Assembly: GCF_018446385.1 (NCBI RefSeq)
Contig: NC_056003.1
Coordinates: 23,185,198-23,249,197 of the forward strand
Length of the DNA stretch: 64,000 bases
Direction: 5' to 3'
Source of the DNA: Zingiber officinale
Lineage: Eukaryota > Streptophyta > Magnoliopsida > Zingiberales > Zingiberaceae
Below the pieces are notes generated by a model. The model was not told the origin of the DNA. It saw only the letters and a program-made list of their open reading frames with translations, and did not search any database. Position numbers and translations under genes: made by a program. How positions within the stretch are numbered: the first letter of the stretch is position 1; the number at the start of each line of letters is the position of its first letter. Of this stretch, positions 46,137 through 58,467 are shown in pieces.

Positions 46137-49048
46137 TAGACCCGACCCCGGGCCGGGTCTGGCCCGAACCCGAACCCGGCCCAGGCCCGTAACCGGGTCA
46201 ACGGGTCGGTTGCCCGTTGACCCGGTTCGCCGGGTCGAACCAGAACCGGCCCGGCAAGTTGCCGGGCCGGTTCCGGTTCATGGGCTGTAAACCCGGCGAA
46301 CCGCCGGTTAACCGGCGGGTTGAACCGGCGGTTCAGCCGCAAACAAATATATATATATTTTTAAACGGCTTGAACCGCCGGTTAACCGGCGGTTCATAGG
46401 CGTTGGGAGGGTTTTTTGGGTATTTTTTTTCAACGGTTAGGATCATTTGACCGTTTTTTGATCAATGGCTATGATTTAGTGTCTGTTACTATCAAAACTC
46501 TATAACTAGAGAGCTCATTTCATCATTTTTCACACACATCTTCTCTACTCTTAATCTCATTTTCGTATTCTCTAATCTCTGCACGCTTTCGTTTTCAATT
46601 TTCAATTACAATGGAAGGAGGCCGCGGAGGTGCATAATCTCGAGCTCGGAAGGGAAAGCAAATAATGAATCCGCGGGAGGAGGACCCCAACATTCAATCC
46701 ACCGATGATGAGATCGAGCATCTTCCGAATCCGACACATGAAATACAAGGAAGTACTGATGCAATTACTTCTAAGGTTCGGGAACTTCCTCCTCTAAAGT
46801 CTTCTATTTTTACTAAACATTTTGAGAAGGTCACTCTTCCGTCGGGAGAAATGCGTGCAAAATGTAAGCACTGTAATGCTTCCTACAAATTCCAAGCCAG
46901 CGGCGGCTATGGGTCGTTGAAACGACATGTAGAAACGAAGCACCCGACGGAATATGGACTCGACCGTTCTCAAACACAATTATCAAGATTTTCTTCAACT
47001 AGCGGTAGTACCGATTCCGGTTTATTTTTATATTCGGATAATAAATTAAGAGAATCATTAGCTAAATTTATTTCCGTAGAACATCTTTCTTTTAGTTTTG
47101 GATCTAAATGCACATTTGAAGATTTTTGTAAAGAATCTCTTAATCCATGTGCTAAACGTGTTCCTAGAACTACACTTACTCGTACAATTAAAAAATTAGT
47201 AAAACAAGGAAAAAAGAATTTAATTGATGAATTTAGTAAATTAGATAATAAAGTTTCTTTATGTTCCGATATTTGGAGTGATAATTGGCAAACACATTCG
47301 TATATGGGTGTGACTTGCCATTGGATCGATAACTCTTGAAACCTCCAAAAAAGATTATTAGCTTATAGAGTTTTTGATGAATCACATAATGCTCATAATA
47401 TCGCACAATTATTATGTTTAATTTTAGAAGAATATGATTTAACTCATAAAATATTTTCAATATCATTAGATAATGCTAGTTCTAATACCGCTTGTATAGA
47501 TGATCTAAATTTGTTTGTCAACCTATTATTGGAGGTTTATTTTTTCATATTCGTTGTGTATGCCATGTTTTAAATTTATGTGTTCAAGATGGTTTAAAAA
47601 TTTTAGAAAGTTATATTAAACCAATTAGAATTGTAATTTCTTATTTATGGTCTCATCCATCTATAATGAAACAATGGGGTATGTTTTATAAAATTAATGG
47701 AATGAGACCTAAAGAATTTCCACGTGATGTACCAACACGTTGGAATTCAACATACAAATTATTACAAGATTCATTTCAATATAAAAAATTATTATGTTCA
47801 TTTTTTGCACAAAACACTAATACTAATATATATTTATTTTCACAACAATGGAATATTTGTAGTAGTATTTGTGAAATTTTAAAAGTATTTAATGATGCAA
47901 CCGAACAACTTTCCGGTATTTATTATCCCACTGCTCAATTAGTTTTAGAAAAAATTTCTAATATAGTATTAGTTTTAAATGAACATATTAATAATGAATC
48001 TTTATCTCCTTGCATCTTAGCTATGAAAACTGAATGGGAAAAATATTTTTATTTAATTCCTGAAATTTATTTAATTGCATTTGCTTTAGATCCTATATTT
48101 AAATTAGAAGTTTTACAAGAAATGTTAACTTTATATTATGACGCTTTAATTCCAATTAAAGATTCTTCTTCCCCTGATCCAGTTAATATTATATATAATG
48201 TTAGAATTTATTTATATGATATTTATAATCAATATTATGCAAAATATGGAACACAAATTAATATTTCTGAAATTCAACAAACTACTAGTAGTAATTTAAA
48301 ACTTACAAAAGCACAACTCTTATTAAAAGAATGGACAAAAAGTCCACGAGGATCCTCAAGTTCCACACAGGAACTTGAGAATTATTTTACGACTTCTTTT
48401 GATTTTAATGAAGCAGATAGCGAAAACTTCGATATCTTAAAGTGGTGGTCACAGAAGGCTCAAAGCTTTCCCGTTCTCTCCGTGATCGCAAAAGAAATTT
48501 TAGCTTGTCCAGTGTCAACTGTTGCTGTGGAGCAGACGTTCAATGCCGGCGGCAACATATTAGATGAACGACGATCAACTTTGTCTCCTGACTCATTGGA
48601 AGCCCAAGCATTACTGGACGATTGGACCAGAGCGGAGAAAAGAATCCAAGGAATGCAACTTTCAGATGACGAAGTTGAAGATTTTGATACTGAAGGAACA
48701 AATACGACAGGAACAGGGAATGTAAGTGAATGAAAATGTAAAAGGATAAAAATGTAAAAGAACTACGTGGGCTTTAATTCCCCTAAAGGGATACGTAGGC
48801 AACTTAAATAAGTGCAAGCCCTTTTTTCAATAAATTTTAATTTCTAATTTTTAATGTTTAATTTTTAATTTTTAATTTTTTTTAACATATTAATCTTGAA
48901 CCGTGACGAACCGTGAACCGAACCGTGAACCGGCGGTTCTGAACCGTGAACCGTAACCGTCTTGGGCGGTTAAGGTTAAGGGTCGACCTGCCTGGAACCG
49001 TCGAACCGGCGGTTCCGAACCGTCGAACCGTCGGTTCCGAACCGTGGT
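46137..49048 (+). mobile_element. hAT DNA transposon nested in the 5' LTR
   Basis: A 2912-bp element flanked by an exact 8-bp target-site duplication CCAGGAGG (46129-46136 and 49049-49056). Short terminal inverted repeats start TAGACC. Subterminal regions (about 46190-46420 and 48895-49040) are packed with GAACCG / CGGTTC / AACCGGCGG motifs in both orientations, typical of transposase-binding subterminal repeats of hAT elements. It encodes a BED-finger, RICESLEEPER-like transposase with two visible lesions, so it is probably inactive but could have intact relatives. Confidence 0.92.
46665..48733 (+). pseudogene. hAT transposase (BED finger, RICESLEEPER-like), broken
   Basis: The N-terminal BED zinc finger is CKHCNASYKFQASGGYGSLK followed by RHVETKH (about codons 66-92). 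Then come the RNase H-like region (SDIWSDNWQTHSYMGVTCHW, SLDNASSNT) and, from 47666, RDVPTRWNSTYKLL. The hAT C-terminal dimerisation domain is at about 48430-48620 (FDILKWWSQKAQSFPVLS, CPVSTVAVEQTFNAGG, LDDW). An in-frame TGA at 47337-47339 replaces what is normally Trp in the family, and a frameshift lies near 47505. The rest reads through to 48733. The usual length of the family is about 650-700 aa, which this would match. The plant hAT family also gave rise to domesticated DAYSLEEPER genes, but the transposon termini show this is an element copy. Confidence 0.9.
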
Positions 49049-50463
49049 AAGGTCTACCAGGAGGAGGCCGCCGCCAGGTTTAGGTAAGGGGGGGGGGGGC
49101 TGAGTGCGCGTTTTTGGTCCGCGGCCGAGGGGACCTTCTTCCTCCTTCCTCGTCGGCGCCGACGTCGACCGCCTGCCGCTCCTCTCCTCTACCTCCTGTC
49201 CCCCGACCTTCCTTCCAGCGCCGACGCTAGGAGGAAGGGCTGATTTGTGCTTGGACTTTAGGCCGACGCCGTCCAGCCGGCGCTGCTGCCTCAACCTGGT
49301 GCGCCGACGTCTGCACCTTCGACGTCGCTCCTACTGAGCGTTCCCGGCACCGGCCATCTCTGGCTAGCAAGTTTTGCCTCCACCTCCAGCAACATCGTTG
49401 CCTCCTCCGGCGGCCGTCGGCGCCTTCCCCAGCATCCGTCGGCACCTCCCGCCATCGAGGAGCTATGCCTCAGCCTCCAGTAGCGTTGCTTCCGCCTCTG
49501 GTGGTCGCCGACGCCACCTCCAGCGTTCGCCAGCACCTCCGGCGACCGCCATCTCGCCACCTTTGGCGGCCATCGCTGTCGTCATCTCTAGGGATTGCCA
49601 CAGTCGCCTCCCGCGGTCGACCTCGCCGCCTTCAGCGGTAGTCGCCACACGCCGTCATCACCCTCCGGATAGCCGTCGCCTGAGTGCTTATGTTTCGTAC
49701 TATTTATTTGATGCGGCCTGCGAGCCGATAGAGTATTCGGCCTTCGAGGCCATTATTGTATTCCGGCCTTCGTGCCCCTAGTTCGCCCTGCGAACCAATG
49801 CTGTAACTAGACCGCGCGCCGTCTCGCGGATCCATATCACGCCCGGCTTCGAGCCACCGGATCCAGCTACTTAGTTGGTGGACATCTATCCACTCTCCAA
49901 GGTCATGACGACTCGATCCGCATCTCGACCAGCTCACCGATCCATCCGAGGGCGCCTCCCGGGGCCAGGGTACGTCATCGTACTCCTCTTATGTTTATTT
50001 TCTTGTTCTGCTATTATTCAACTGCTTATACATCTGGGGGATCCGCCTCGAGCATCGAGATACCAAGGACCGGGGTAACCCGGTCGTTGGATACAGGTAC
50101 CGTTGACTAGAGGACTTCGGGCGACTTAGTCAACGCAGAAGACAGCTCGCCACCGGGTCATGAGGATGCGGTTAACCATCCAGACACGTCACACCGGCAG
50201 GTCCGTCTTCTCAGCATCCCGACAGGATCAAATTGACATCGTCTGTGGGAACGCACCTGATCTGGACGTGAAGATGGACGACGCCGGAAAATTCTACCAT
50301 CCTCATGATCTCGGTAGGTTTCGATGAATGTGTCATTCTCCTCACTCCACGGGTATTCGAGAGTCGAGGAACTGAACCAGATCCTTTGCTGGTCGGCAGG
50401 TCAGTTTTTGCGTTATCTTTTCTCTTTCAGTTATATGATCTGCCCTAGTTCCTCGATCGAAGA

Positions 50464-50625
50464 CCCCCGTATCGATCGGCCGGGCGTATATTATCCGAGC
50501 CACGGGCTCGATGTCGAAGACCTCGTACCGATCGACCAAGCATATATTATCCGAGCCACGGGCTCGATGTCGAAGACCCCGTGCCGATCGACCGGGCGTA
50601 TATTATCCGAGCGATCGGCCCGGTT
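50464..50625. repeat. About 57-bp tandem repeat, 3 copies, in LTR element interior
   Basis: The unit contains CGGGCGTATATTATCCGAGC, then CACGGGCTCGATGTCGAAGAC. It is one of three consecutive minisatellites in the element's non-coding interior. Confidence 0.75.
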
Positions 50626-50640
50626 TGAGTTATGCTTGAA

Positions 50641-51045
50641 GACCGTCGAGCGGCGACGTTAAACGCCAGAGTCGAGCCGGCGACTATAAATACCCGACTT
50701 GAAAACCGTCGAGCGGCGACGTTAAATGCCAGAGTCGAACCGGCGACTATAAATACCCGGCTTGAAGACCGTCGAGCGGGGACGTTAAACGCTAGAGTCG
50801 AACCGACGACTATAAATACCCGGCTTGAAAACTGTCGAGCGACGACGTTAAACACTAGAGTCGAACCGGCGACTATAAATACCCGGCTTGAAGACCGTGT
50901 AGCGGCGACGTTAAACGCCAGAGTCGAACCGGCGACTATAAATACCTGGTTTGAAGACCGTTGAGTGACGACGTTAAACGCCAGAGTCGAACCGGCGACT
51001 ATAAATACCCGGTCTGAAGACCGTCGAGCGGCGAAGTTAAACCCC
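50641..51045. repeat. 63-bp tandem repeat, 6.5 copies, each with a TATAAATA motif
   Basis: The unit starts GACCGTCGAGCGGCGACGTT and includes GGCGACTATAAATACCCGG. TATAAATA recurs every 63 bp (about 50685, 50748, 50811, 50874, 50937, 51000). Since 63 is divisible by three, frames on both strands stay open (110 and 192 codons), with a 21-residue period. I regard these ORFs as a by-product of the period, not as genes. Confidence 0.9.
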
Positions 51046-51070
51046 CCGCCTTCACAGACCGGTCCGTCGG

Positions 51071-51490
51071 ATATTCTATCTCCCCCGTTCGGGGTCGAGC
51101 TTATCAGAGCATCTATCTCCCCCATTTGGGGTCGAGCTTATCATAACATCTATCTCCCCCGTTCGGGGTCGAGCATATTGGATCTCCTATCTCCCCCGTT
51201 CGGGGTCGAGCGATCGTCGATGTTCGCAAATCAGCACATCAGATTTCCTATTTTTCCCTGGTTGGGATCAAGGCGTCATTGCTAGCCTCGCACCAGCTTA
51301 TCAGACCTGCTATCTCCCCCGTTCGAGGTCGAGCAAACTTCATTCCCCCACTCGGGGTCGAGCGGCCTTCATTGGTCGTGGACCTGCTTATCAGATCTCT
51401 CATTTCTCCCGTTCAGTGTCGGGTGCTTCTCATTGGTCATAGATTAGCTTATAAGAGCATCTTATCTCCCCCGTTCGGGTCGAGCTATCT
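51071..51490. repeat. About 38-bp tandem repeat with CCCCGTTCGGGG palindromes
   Basis: Repeated CTATCTCCCCCGTTCGGGGTCGAGC units, regular at 51071-51215 and degenerate to 51490, each containing a five-base-pair inverted repeat around TT. The downstream tract (51500-51980) breaks down into degenerate CTCG-rich sequence. Confidence 0.8.
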
Positions 51491-53310
51491 CCGATGGTCG
51501 CAAACAAGAGTATCTCCACTGGTTTCGCACCAGAATATCTCAGAGGCTATGCGCCCGGTCGGCTCACTACTTGCGCATCCATGCGCCTTCGACTCACGGG
51601 TTACACTCCAGTTCATCTCACGTACGATACGCTCGTTCGGTCCACGACTTTCCTTTTTGCGCGCACTCGATTTCATGGGTGATGCTCCCGCTTAGTTTTC
51701 GGACCCCACTCCTACCCAGCACTGCTTCATCTCTCGCTCGGTATTTGTCCAAACGCTCACTGGCAGTTCGCCCGATAGCTTGCCTAGCAACCGCGCGGCA
51801 CCATTTTTCGTCGCTCGCGCGATACTACTTGAGTCACTTGCTCGGCATCGTTATGACTACTCGTTCGACGTGATAAGACTAGCTCAGTGATCTGATTTCG
51901 CGTTCGGTAGCGATTCTGTTTTGGGCTTGGTCTAGTCAGTCGGACTCGCACCTCCTTCGACTAGACTTGAAGGGGAGGCTTGTGATGCGGATGTAACCTT
52001 TAGGATTTGGTAGGAATTAAGAAGAAAGGGGAGGACATTTTGGTCTTTTAAGGATTAGGGTTTGGAGTTTATAGGGGACACTGTTCTTCGTGTCTAGGAG
52101 GAGACCGCCGCCAGGTTTAGGGTGGGGGGGGGGGTTGAGTGCGCATTTTTGGTTCGCGGCCGAGGGGACCTTCTTCCATCTTCCTCGTCGGCGTCGACGC
52201 CGACCGCCTGTCGCTCCTCTCCTCTACCTCCTGTCCTCCGGCCTTCCTTCCAACGCCGACGCTAGGAGGAAGGGGCTGGTTCGTGCTTGGACTTTAGGTC
52301 GTCGTCGTCGTCGTCCAGCTGGCGCTGCTGCCTCAGCCTGGTGCGTCGGCGTCTGCACCTTCAACGTCGCTCCTACTGAGCGTTCCAAGCACCGACCATC
52401 TCTGGATAGCAAGCTTTGCCTCCGCCTCCAGCAACATCGTTGCCGCCTCCGGCGGTCGTCGGCGCCTTCCCCAGCATCCGCGGGCACCTCCCGTCGTCGA
52501 GGAGCTCTGCTTCAACCTCCAGTAGCGTCGCTTCCGCCTCCGGTGGCCTCCGACGCCACCTCTAGCGTTCGCCAGCACCTCCCACCGCCATCGCCGCTCC
52601 CAGCGGCCACTGTAGCGACCTCCGACGACCTCCATCTCGCCGCCTTTGGCGGCCATCGCTGTCGTCATCTCTAGGGATTGCCACAGCCGCCTCCCGCGGT
52701 CGACCTCGCCGCTGAAGTCACCACATGCCGTCGTCACCCTCCGGATAGCTGTTGCCCGAGTGCTTATGTTTCGTACTATTTATTTGATGCGGCCTGTGAG
52801 CCGATAGAGTATTCGACCTTCGGGGCCATTATTGTATTCCGACCTTCGTGCCCCTAGTCCGGCCTGCGAGCCAATGTTGTAGCTAGACCGCGCGCCGTCT
52901 CGCGGATCCATATCGCGCCCAGCTTCGAGCCACCGGATCCAGCTACTCAGCTGGTGGACATCTATCCACTCTTCAGGGTCATGACGACTCGATCCGCATC
53001 TCGACCAGCTCACCGCTCCATCCGAGGGCGCCCCCCCTCCGAGGCCAGGATACGTCATCGTACTCCTCTTATGTTTATTTCATTGTTCTGTTATTATTCA
53101 ACTGCTTATACATCTGGGGGATCCATCTTGAGCATCGGGGTACCAGGGACCGGGATAACCCGGTCGTTGGATACAGGTACCATTGACCAGAGGACTTCGG
53201 GTGACTTGGTTAACGCAGAAGACAGCTCGCCACCGGGTCATAGGGATGCGGTCAACCTTCCAGACACGTCACACCGGCAGGTCCGTCTTCTCAGCATCCC
53301 GACAGGATCA

Positions 53311-53845
53311 AGTATATATATATAGATATATATATATAAAATTTGTGGATCCCAATATAATAAGGGTCCTAGGTATAGATCTTAATAGCCTATGTCTTAG
53401 TCGGCCCTGACCAAGAGTGACTTAGCAACTCATATTGGCTCAATCAAAAGTGACTCCACGGTTTGGAATGACTTGACTAGGAGTGATGACTCAGCTTCAA
53501 CTTAGCTCCAACTCGTCTCAAAATGACTCGGTTTTGGCTCAACTCGAAATGACTCAAGACTTTGGGTCTAGATACGTGTGGTGAAGATCTTCAAAGATAA
53601 TGGAGTCACCTTTGTTTCGATTAGTCTAATGCATTTATTCAATTTTTTTTCCTTTCATGTTTCTAGAAGATAATTAGATGTTTTTAACGGGACAGATTTA
53701 GAAATTAGAGAAAATTGTATTGATCACGAATTGAGTGAGTTCGCCAAAGACATTTCAGAAAAGGTCTAAATTCATTTTGTATCATTAAGTTACCGTCTCA
53801 TTTTTTTCCTATATTTTACTAAATTTTAAATTTTTATTATTTTTT
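53311..53845. other. Right part of the insertion site (homologous to 56530-57065)
   Basis: Starts with a TA tract and continues with non-coding DNA containing many short TGACTC / CAACTCG words (53410-53560). Its homology to 56530-57065 shows it is the genomic flank of the LTR element, not element interior. Confidence 0.7.
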
Positions 53846-56398
53846 ATTACCAGAGTATCCTACGGGTTCCATGCCCTTCGACCGCATGAGCCTCGCACCT
53901 ACTCGAGACACCAACGTCATGCTTTTCGCTCTCCCATTCGACATCATCCCACTCAGTACTCGATTGTCAGGTCAGCATTTTACGATCGCCCGGTCGGCAT
54001 TCTCTAGGCCGCTCGTTCAGCACTCTTGTAGTCGTCCTACCGGTATCGCTCAGCCGTCCGTTCGGCCACACACATGAACTAGGTCGAATGCTTGACATTC
54101 TCTAGATGGTCTGGTCAGTATTTTACGATCGATGGGTTGACACTTTCTCGGTCGCCCGCTCGGCATCACCCGCTCGTTCGCCCGGTCAGCATTTTATGGT
54201 CACTTGGTTGACATTGTTGGGTCGCCCGATCACATTTTACGACCATTCGATCGATATTTTTTGGTGGCCCGGTTGGCATTCTCCTGATCCCTCAGTTAGC
54301 CTTTTCGCGGTCACATGCTCTGCCTCGCTTACCCAGCGTCTCTCCGCCTGATCGACATTCTTCCAACTACCCCGGTCGACACTTTTTCGCTCGGTCTGCT
54401 CGGCATCCCACGTGTCACTCGGTCGATTATCATTTTACTCGTCGCTCACTTGACGTTTTTCCATTCGCTCTACATTGATCCGGTTGTTGACTCGGTATTA
54501 TTTCTCATGGTTCACTCGGCATCGCTACCATCTCTCGTACGACACCATTACTATAGTGACCACTTGCGAGGCATTATACAAGGGGTTTAGCAATTTGACC
54601 CTGATATCGAGAGCGATTCAGCTTTCGTGACGACTATCTAATCAGTTGGATTTGCGCCTCCTTCGACTAGACTTGAAGGGGATGCTTGTGATCCGGATGT
54701 AGCTGAGGGCATAGGAGTAATTAAGGAAAAGAAGAGAACATTTCAGTCTTTTGGCATGAGTAGGATTTTGTTTTTAAAAAGGTAGCACTGTTCATGGGCT
54801 CGAGGGAAAAAAGGGGGGTTGGTTCGTTTGTGGGAGGAGGCTGCCGCCACAGCCACAGGGAGCACGCCACCACCCCGTTCGACGTCCCCCCGTCGGAGGC
54901 TCCCACCACCAGCCTTCGTGGTTCCCAGCCATCACGACTCGCAATAGACGATGCTGCCGCCTACGTCGCCTCCCTTGTCACTGGCGAGCCGCGACCCTTC
55001 TCTATTTTCTCCTCTATTCCTTTCCCCAGCGGCCTTCTTCGACTCCTCATGCACAGGGGGAGAAGGGGCTGGTTTTGGGCGCCGCCACCACAGCAGGCGA
55101 GCCTTAACACCCTCACCACTGACCCGCCAGTGCCAGCGCCGCCCAGCCGCCAACACTGGAGCCTCCAGCCGCCGACGCCACTCCCGGTGAGCCACTTCGC
55201 TGTCTTCGTCGTTCATCGACGACTGCTGACACCAACCGATGCTGGTACGCCCTTTTTGCCCAGTTGCCGCGTCATCCTCTCCCTTCCCAGCGCCGCTGCA
55301 GGAGCATGCAGCCTCCTCACGCCGCCATCGCTGCCTCCACCGGCTGCGGATGCCGTAGCCGGTGCCTCCTGTCGGTGCCGCAGATGCCTCCAGTAGCTGC
55401 CGACACCGCCTCCAGCGGGTGTCGCCTCTAGCAACAACTGCAACCACCTCTAGCGGTCGCCACCACCCTCCGGCCAACCGTCGTTTGAGTACTCAGGTTT
55501 GTCTACTCTGGCCTTCGAGCTGAGATCGATCGGCGCTGGTACGCCCTTTTTGCCCAGCTGTCGCGTCATCCTCTCCCTTCCTAGCGCCGTTGCAGGAGCA
55601 TGCCGCCCCCTCACGCCGCCACCCCCGCCTCCAGTGGCTGCGGATGCCGCTGCCGCTGCCGATGCCTCCCGCCAGTTCCGCCGACGCCTCCATTAGCTGC
55701 TGACACCGCCTCCAGCGGGTGTCGCCTCCAGCAACAACTGCAGCCACCTCTAGCGGTCGCTGCCACCCTCCGAGCAGCCGCCATTTGAATACTTAGGTTT
55801 GTCTACTCCGACCTTTGAGTCGAGATGATCTTCGGCCTGCGAGCTGATGTGGTTCCGGTTATTGAGCCATTGTATTTCACTCTTCGCACCGCTATTATGA
55901 TTGTGAGTTACTGGTATTATCCGGCTTGCGTGCCGTGTGTCGGCCTGCGAGCCGCTGTCACCCTTCGGCCTACATGCCACATTTTGGATCCATGTTGCAC
56001 CGGATTCCATGTTGTCACCCCTAGATCCGGCTCCTCAACTGACTCACACTCATCTACCTTGCACGGTCACGATGACTTGATCAACATCCCGACTATCTCA
56101 CCGATCTATCCGAGGGCGCCCCCTCGGGGCCAGGGTATGTTACCGTATTCATCCTTTACTTTACTTTATTAGTCCACTATTCATTCAGCTGCTTATATAT
56201 TCGTGGGACCCGCCTCGAGCATGGGGATATCAGGGACCAAGGCAACCCGGTCGCTGGCAACAGGTACTGCTGACCAGAGGGCTGTTGACGACTTGGTTAA
56301 CACGAAAGACAGCTCACCATTTGGGTCATGGAGGTGCGGCCAACATTCAAGACACGTCATTCTGATAGTTTCGTCTTTCCAGATTCCCGACAGAATCA
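53846..56398 (+). mobile_element. Partial LTR element of the same family: 3' interior and 3' LTR
   Basis: The interior remnant at 53846-54688 is a degenerate CTCGxTCGG-type tract ending in a purine tract (TTGAAGGGGATGCT). The LTR is 54689-56398, beginning TGATCCGGATGTAGC and ending CGACAGAATCA, clearly related to but diverged from the LTRs at 46018 and 51983. Its greater length (1.71 kb) is partly due to a tandem duplication of about 294 bp (copies from 55241 and 55535). The 5' half of the element is absent. It looks older than the neighbouring complete element and is not functional. Confidence 0.75.
55241..55830. repeat. 294-bp tandem duplication inside the LTR
   Basis: Two adjacent copies beginning GCTGGTACGCCCTTTTTGCC (55241 and 55535), both GC-rich and ending with TTTGTCTACTC and a CCTTTGAG/CCTTCGAG motif. 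The copies are diverged by many substitutions. Confidence 0.85.
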
Positions 56399-57065
56399 TA
56401 TAGTTTAACTAATAAAAATTTAAAATTATTACTAAAAATAAATCTCAATTAAAATTTATTTTAACCATAATTTTAAATATTTAATATTCAAACTCATATG
56501 TTTTAAAATTAATATTAATATTTGATTTATATAGATATATAAATGTAAAATTTGTAGGCCCTAATATGATAGGACCCTAGTTATAAGCCTTAGTGGCCTA
56601 TACATTGAGCGATGCATGATTAAGAGTGACTTAGCAACTGGCTCGATCAAAAGTGACTCCATGGCTCAGAATGACTTCACTAATGATTCAGCTTCAACTT
56701 AGTTCCAACTCGTCTCAAAATGACTCGTTTTGGCTCAACTTCGACTCAACTCGAAATGACTCAAAACTTTGGGTCTAGATATGTGTGGTGCAGATCTTTA
56801 AAGATAATATAGTTACCTTTGTTTCGATTAGTCTAATGCATTTATTCAGTTTTTTTTTTCCTTTCATGTTTTTGGAAGATAATTGGATGTGTTTAGCTGT
56901 GACATATTTAGATATTAGAGAAAATTATATTGATCACAAATTGAGTGAGTCCGTCAAAAGATATTTTAGAAAATGTCTAAATTCATTTTGCATCATTGTC
57001 TCATTTTTTTTTTCTATATTTTACTAAATTTTAAATTTTTATTATTTATAAAATTATTAAATTAA
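56399..57065. repeat. Uninterrupted paralogue of the LTR element's insertion site
   Basis: The first part (56399-56540) matches 45890-46017 and the second (56530-57065) matches 53311-53845, joined without the 7.3-kb LTR element. It therefore acts as an internal empty-site reference. It begins exactly at the end of the neighbouring LTR (56398). Confidence 0.75.
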
Positions 57066-58459
57066 TTTATCGATATTAATTATTTTTTTATTATTAAGTT
57101 GTGCTAAGAAGTGGTCTGACTCTTTCTTAGTCATTGTTTAATTACGTAGATGGCCGATATAGACTTAGACTTAAGTCAGAGTCAAGTATTTATTTCACGT
57201 CTGAATTACGTATAGTCAGAAAATGGTTTAATTTGATCAAGCAAAATAGAAGGAAAAAACAAATGCAGTCGGACTCGTGGCTGTGTCAGAGTCATCGCAG
57301 AGGGCCAGCCGTGGCGCCACGGAGGGCCGTCGGATGACCGTGCTCATGTTTCGTCCTCTGATATGAAATTTCTAACCCGGTCTATGCGTGCGAGGCTGCC
57401 TCTCGCTGCTGGTCGCTGTTGGTTGGGTGTCAGAAAAAAAAATTAGGGAAAAAGGAAAATTCGTGTCCGTCAAATTTAGACAAATAAAAAATATTTAATA
57501 AAATATTCTGTGAAAAAAAAATAGTTCCGTCCTCGATACAGATGAACAACGAAAAGAATGAATAATTTATTCCTCTTTATAAAATAAAGGTGGAAAATTT
57601 TTCCACCTGAAAAACTTTCTTCAATTTTTATTTTTATTTATCTTTATCCTCCCACTTAAACAGAGGATTGTTAACGTACCAGATAACTCTATTATTTGAA
57701 TTTGCCAGCACTCATAACAATACATAAAAAAAAAATTTATTAAATATCCTAGATATATATCGAATCTGTCGTCTTAAATTCTAAAAATAAAATCTAATTA
57801 ATTTAATCTTAAAATTAAAAATAAATAAATAAATAAAAGTTAATGTATAGTTGCAGAGACTGGAAGCGAAGACTAGTAATTTCATCACCCTCTTAAAATT
57901 CAACTAAACAAGTCAAGAGGGCCTATTGATTATAAGCCGCCGCTAGAATCGAAATAAATGGCAACATATCGAGTCCCCCAGATGGACACAAATTGTAGGG
58001 TCAGCATCACTATGAAAGCATGCCCCAGCTTCACACCAATTTCCACCCCCTTTCTTTCCAAAGGAAACATGTAGATGGATGAAAGGCAAATTCAATGAAA
58101 ACACTTCAATTGCTAAACCTATGCTTTCCGCAACTACAGAGGTGACCGCTCCTTCAAGCCTAAGAAGTTCGTCTCTCGCGTTCGAATTATTAAGGATAGA
58201 AATTACTGCCTCTAAATTTAATCGGATAATGAAAATTGAATACATGAATAATTTTTTTTTTTTAAAAAAAAAGCCCCTCAGTGGGCTCACATTGTTTATA
58301 TGATAACTTAGTTTTATTTGGAGGCATATTCCACTCAGAAAATATTATAAAATTCCCCCAGCAGGCCTGGCCTGTTCAATATCTGCACTTCACTGGAACT
58401 TTCCTTCCCCTTGCTCCATCAAAGGCCAAACCCATCCTTTCTCTTAACTCCTTGATGAC
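57066..58459. other. Intergenic region upstream of the EF-hand gene
   Basis: AT-rich, with a small GC-richer patch at 57260-57430. No gene, RNA or complete element recognised. ORFs at 57134-57337 and 57943-58290 lack family resemblance. Confidence 0.45.
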
Positions 58460-58467
58460 TATAAAAC
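58460..58467 (+). promoter_or_regulatory. Candidate TATA box of the EF-hand gene
   Basis: TATAAAAC lies 114 bp before the start codon. The leader after it contains a (GAAA)n microsatellite at about 58492-58516, six copies. Confidence 0.5.

Larger units (their letters stand above)
46018..53310 (+). mobile_element. Non-autonomous LTR retrotransposon (probably Ty3/gypsy kin) with nested hAT
   Basis: The 5' LTR is 46018-50230 (about 1.29 kb once the nested hAT is excluded) and the 3' LTR is 51983-53310 (1.33 kb). Both begin TGATGCGGATGTA and end CGACAGGATCA. Immediately after the 5' LTR is AATTGACATCGTCTGTGGGA, a leader like those of plant gypsy elements, and before the 3' LTR is a purine tract (TTGAAGGGGAGGCT). 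Possible 5-bp duplication GGTAT/AGTAT. The interior is only 1.75 kb and holds minisatellites instead of gag-pol. The opening 115 bp of the LTRs are about 93% alike, suggesting moderate age. Apart from the hAT insertion the structure looks whole, but it could move only with borrowed proteins. Confidence 0.82.

Noticed and set aside
49374-49781. 135-codon GC-rich ORF, with many similar ones at 49104-49648, 52090-52737 and 54794-55747
   Set aside because: They lie inside LTRs, overlap in several frames on both strands and consist of Pro/Ser/Ala/Arg repeats. High GC content explains the lack of stops.
50547-51125. 192-codon minus-strand ORF with 21-residue repeats
   Set aside because: It is produced by the 63-bp tandem array, whose period is divisible by three. 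The opposite strand is open too.
51983-56398. Reading the LTR at 51983 and the LTR at 54689 as the two ends of one element
   Set aside because: The DNA right after 53310 is genomic flank, as shown by its second copy at 56530-57065, and the two LTRs are far more diverged than the 46018/51983 pair.
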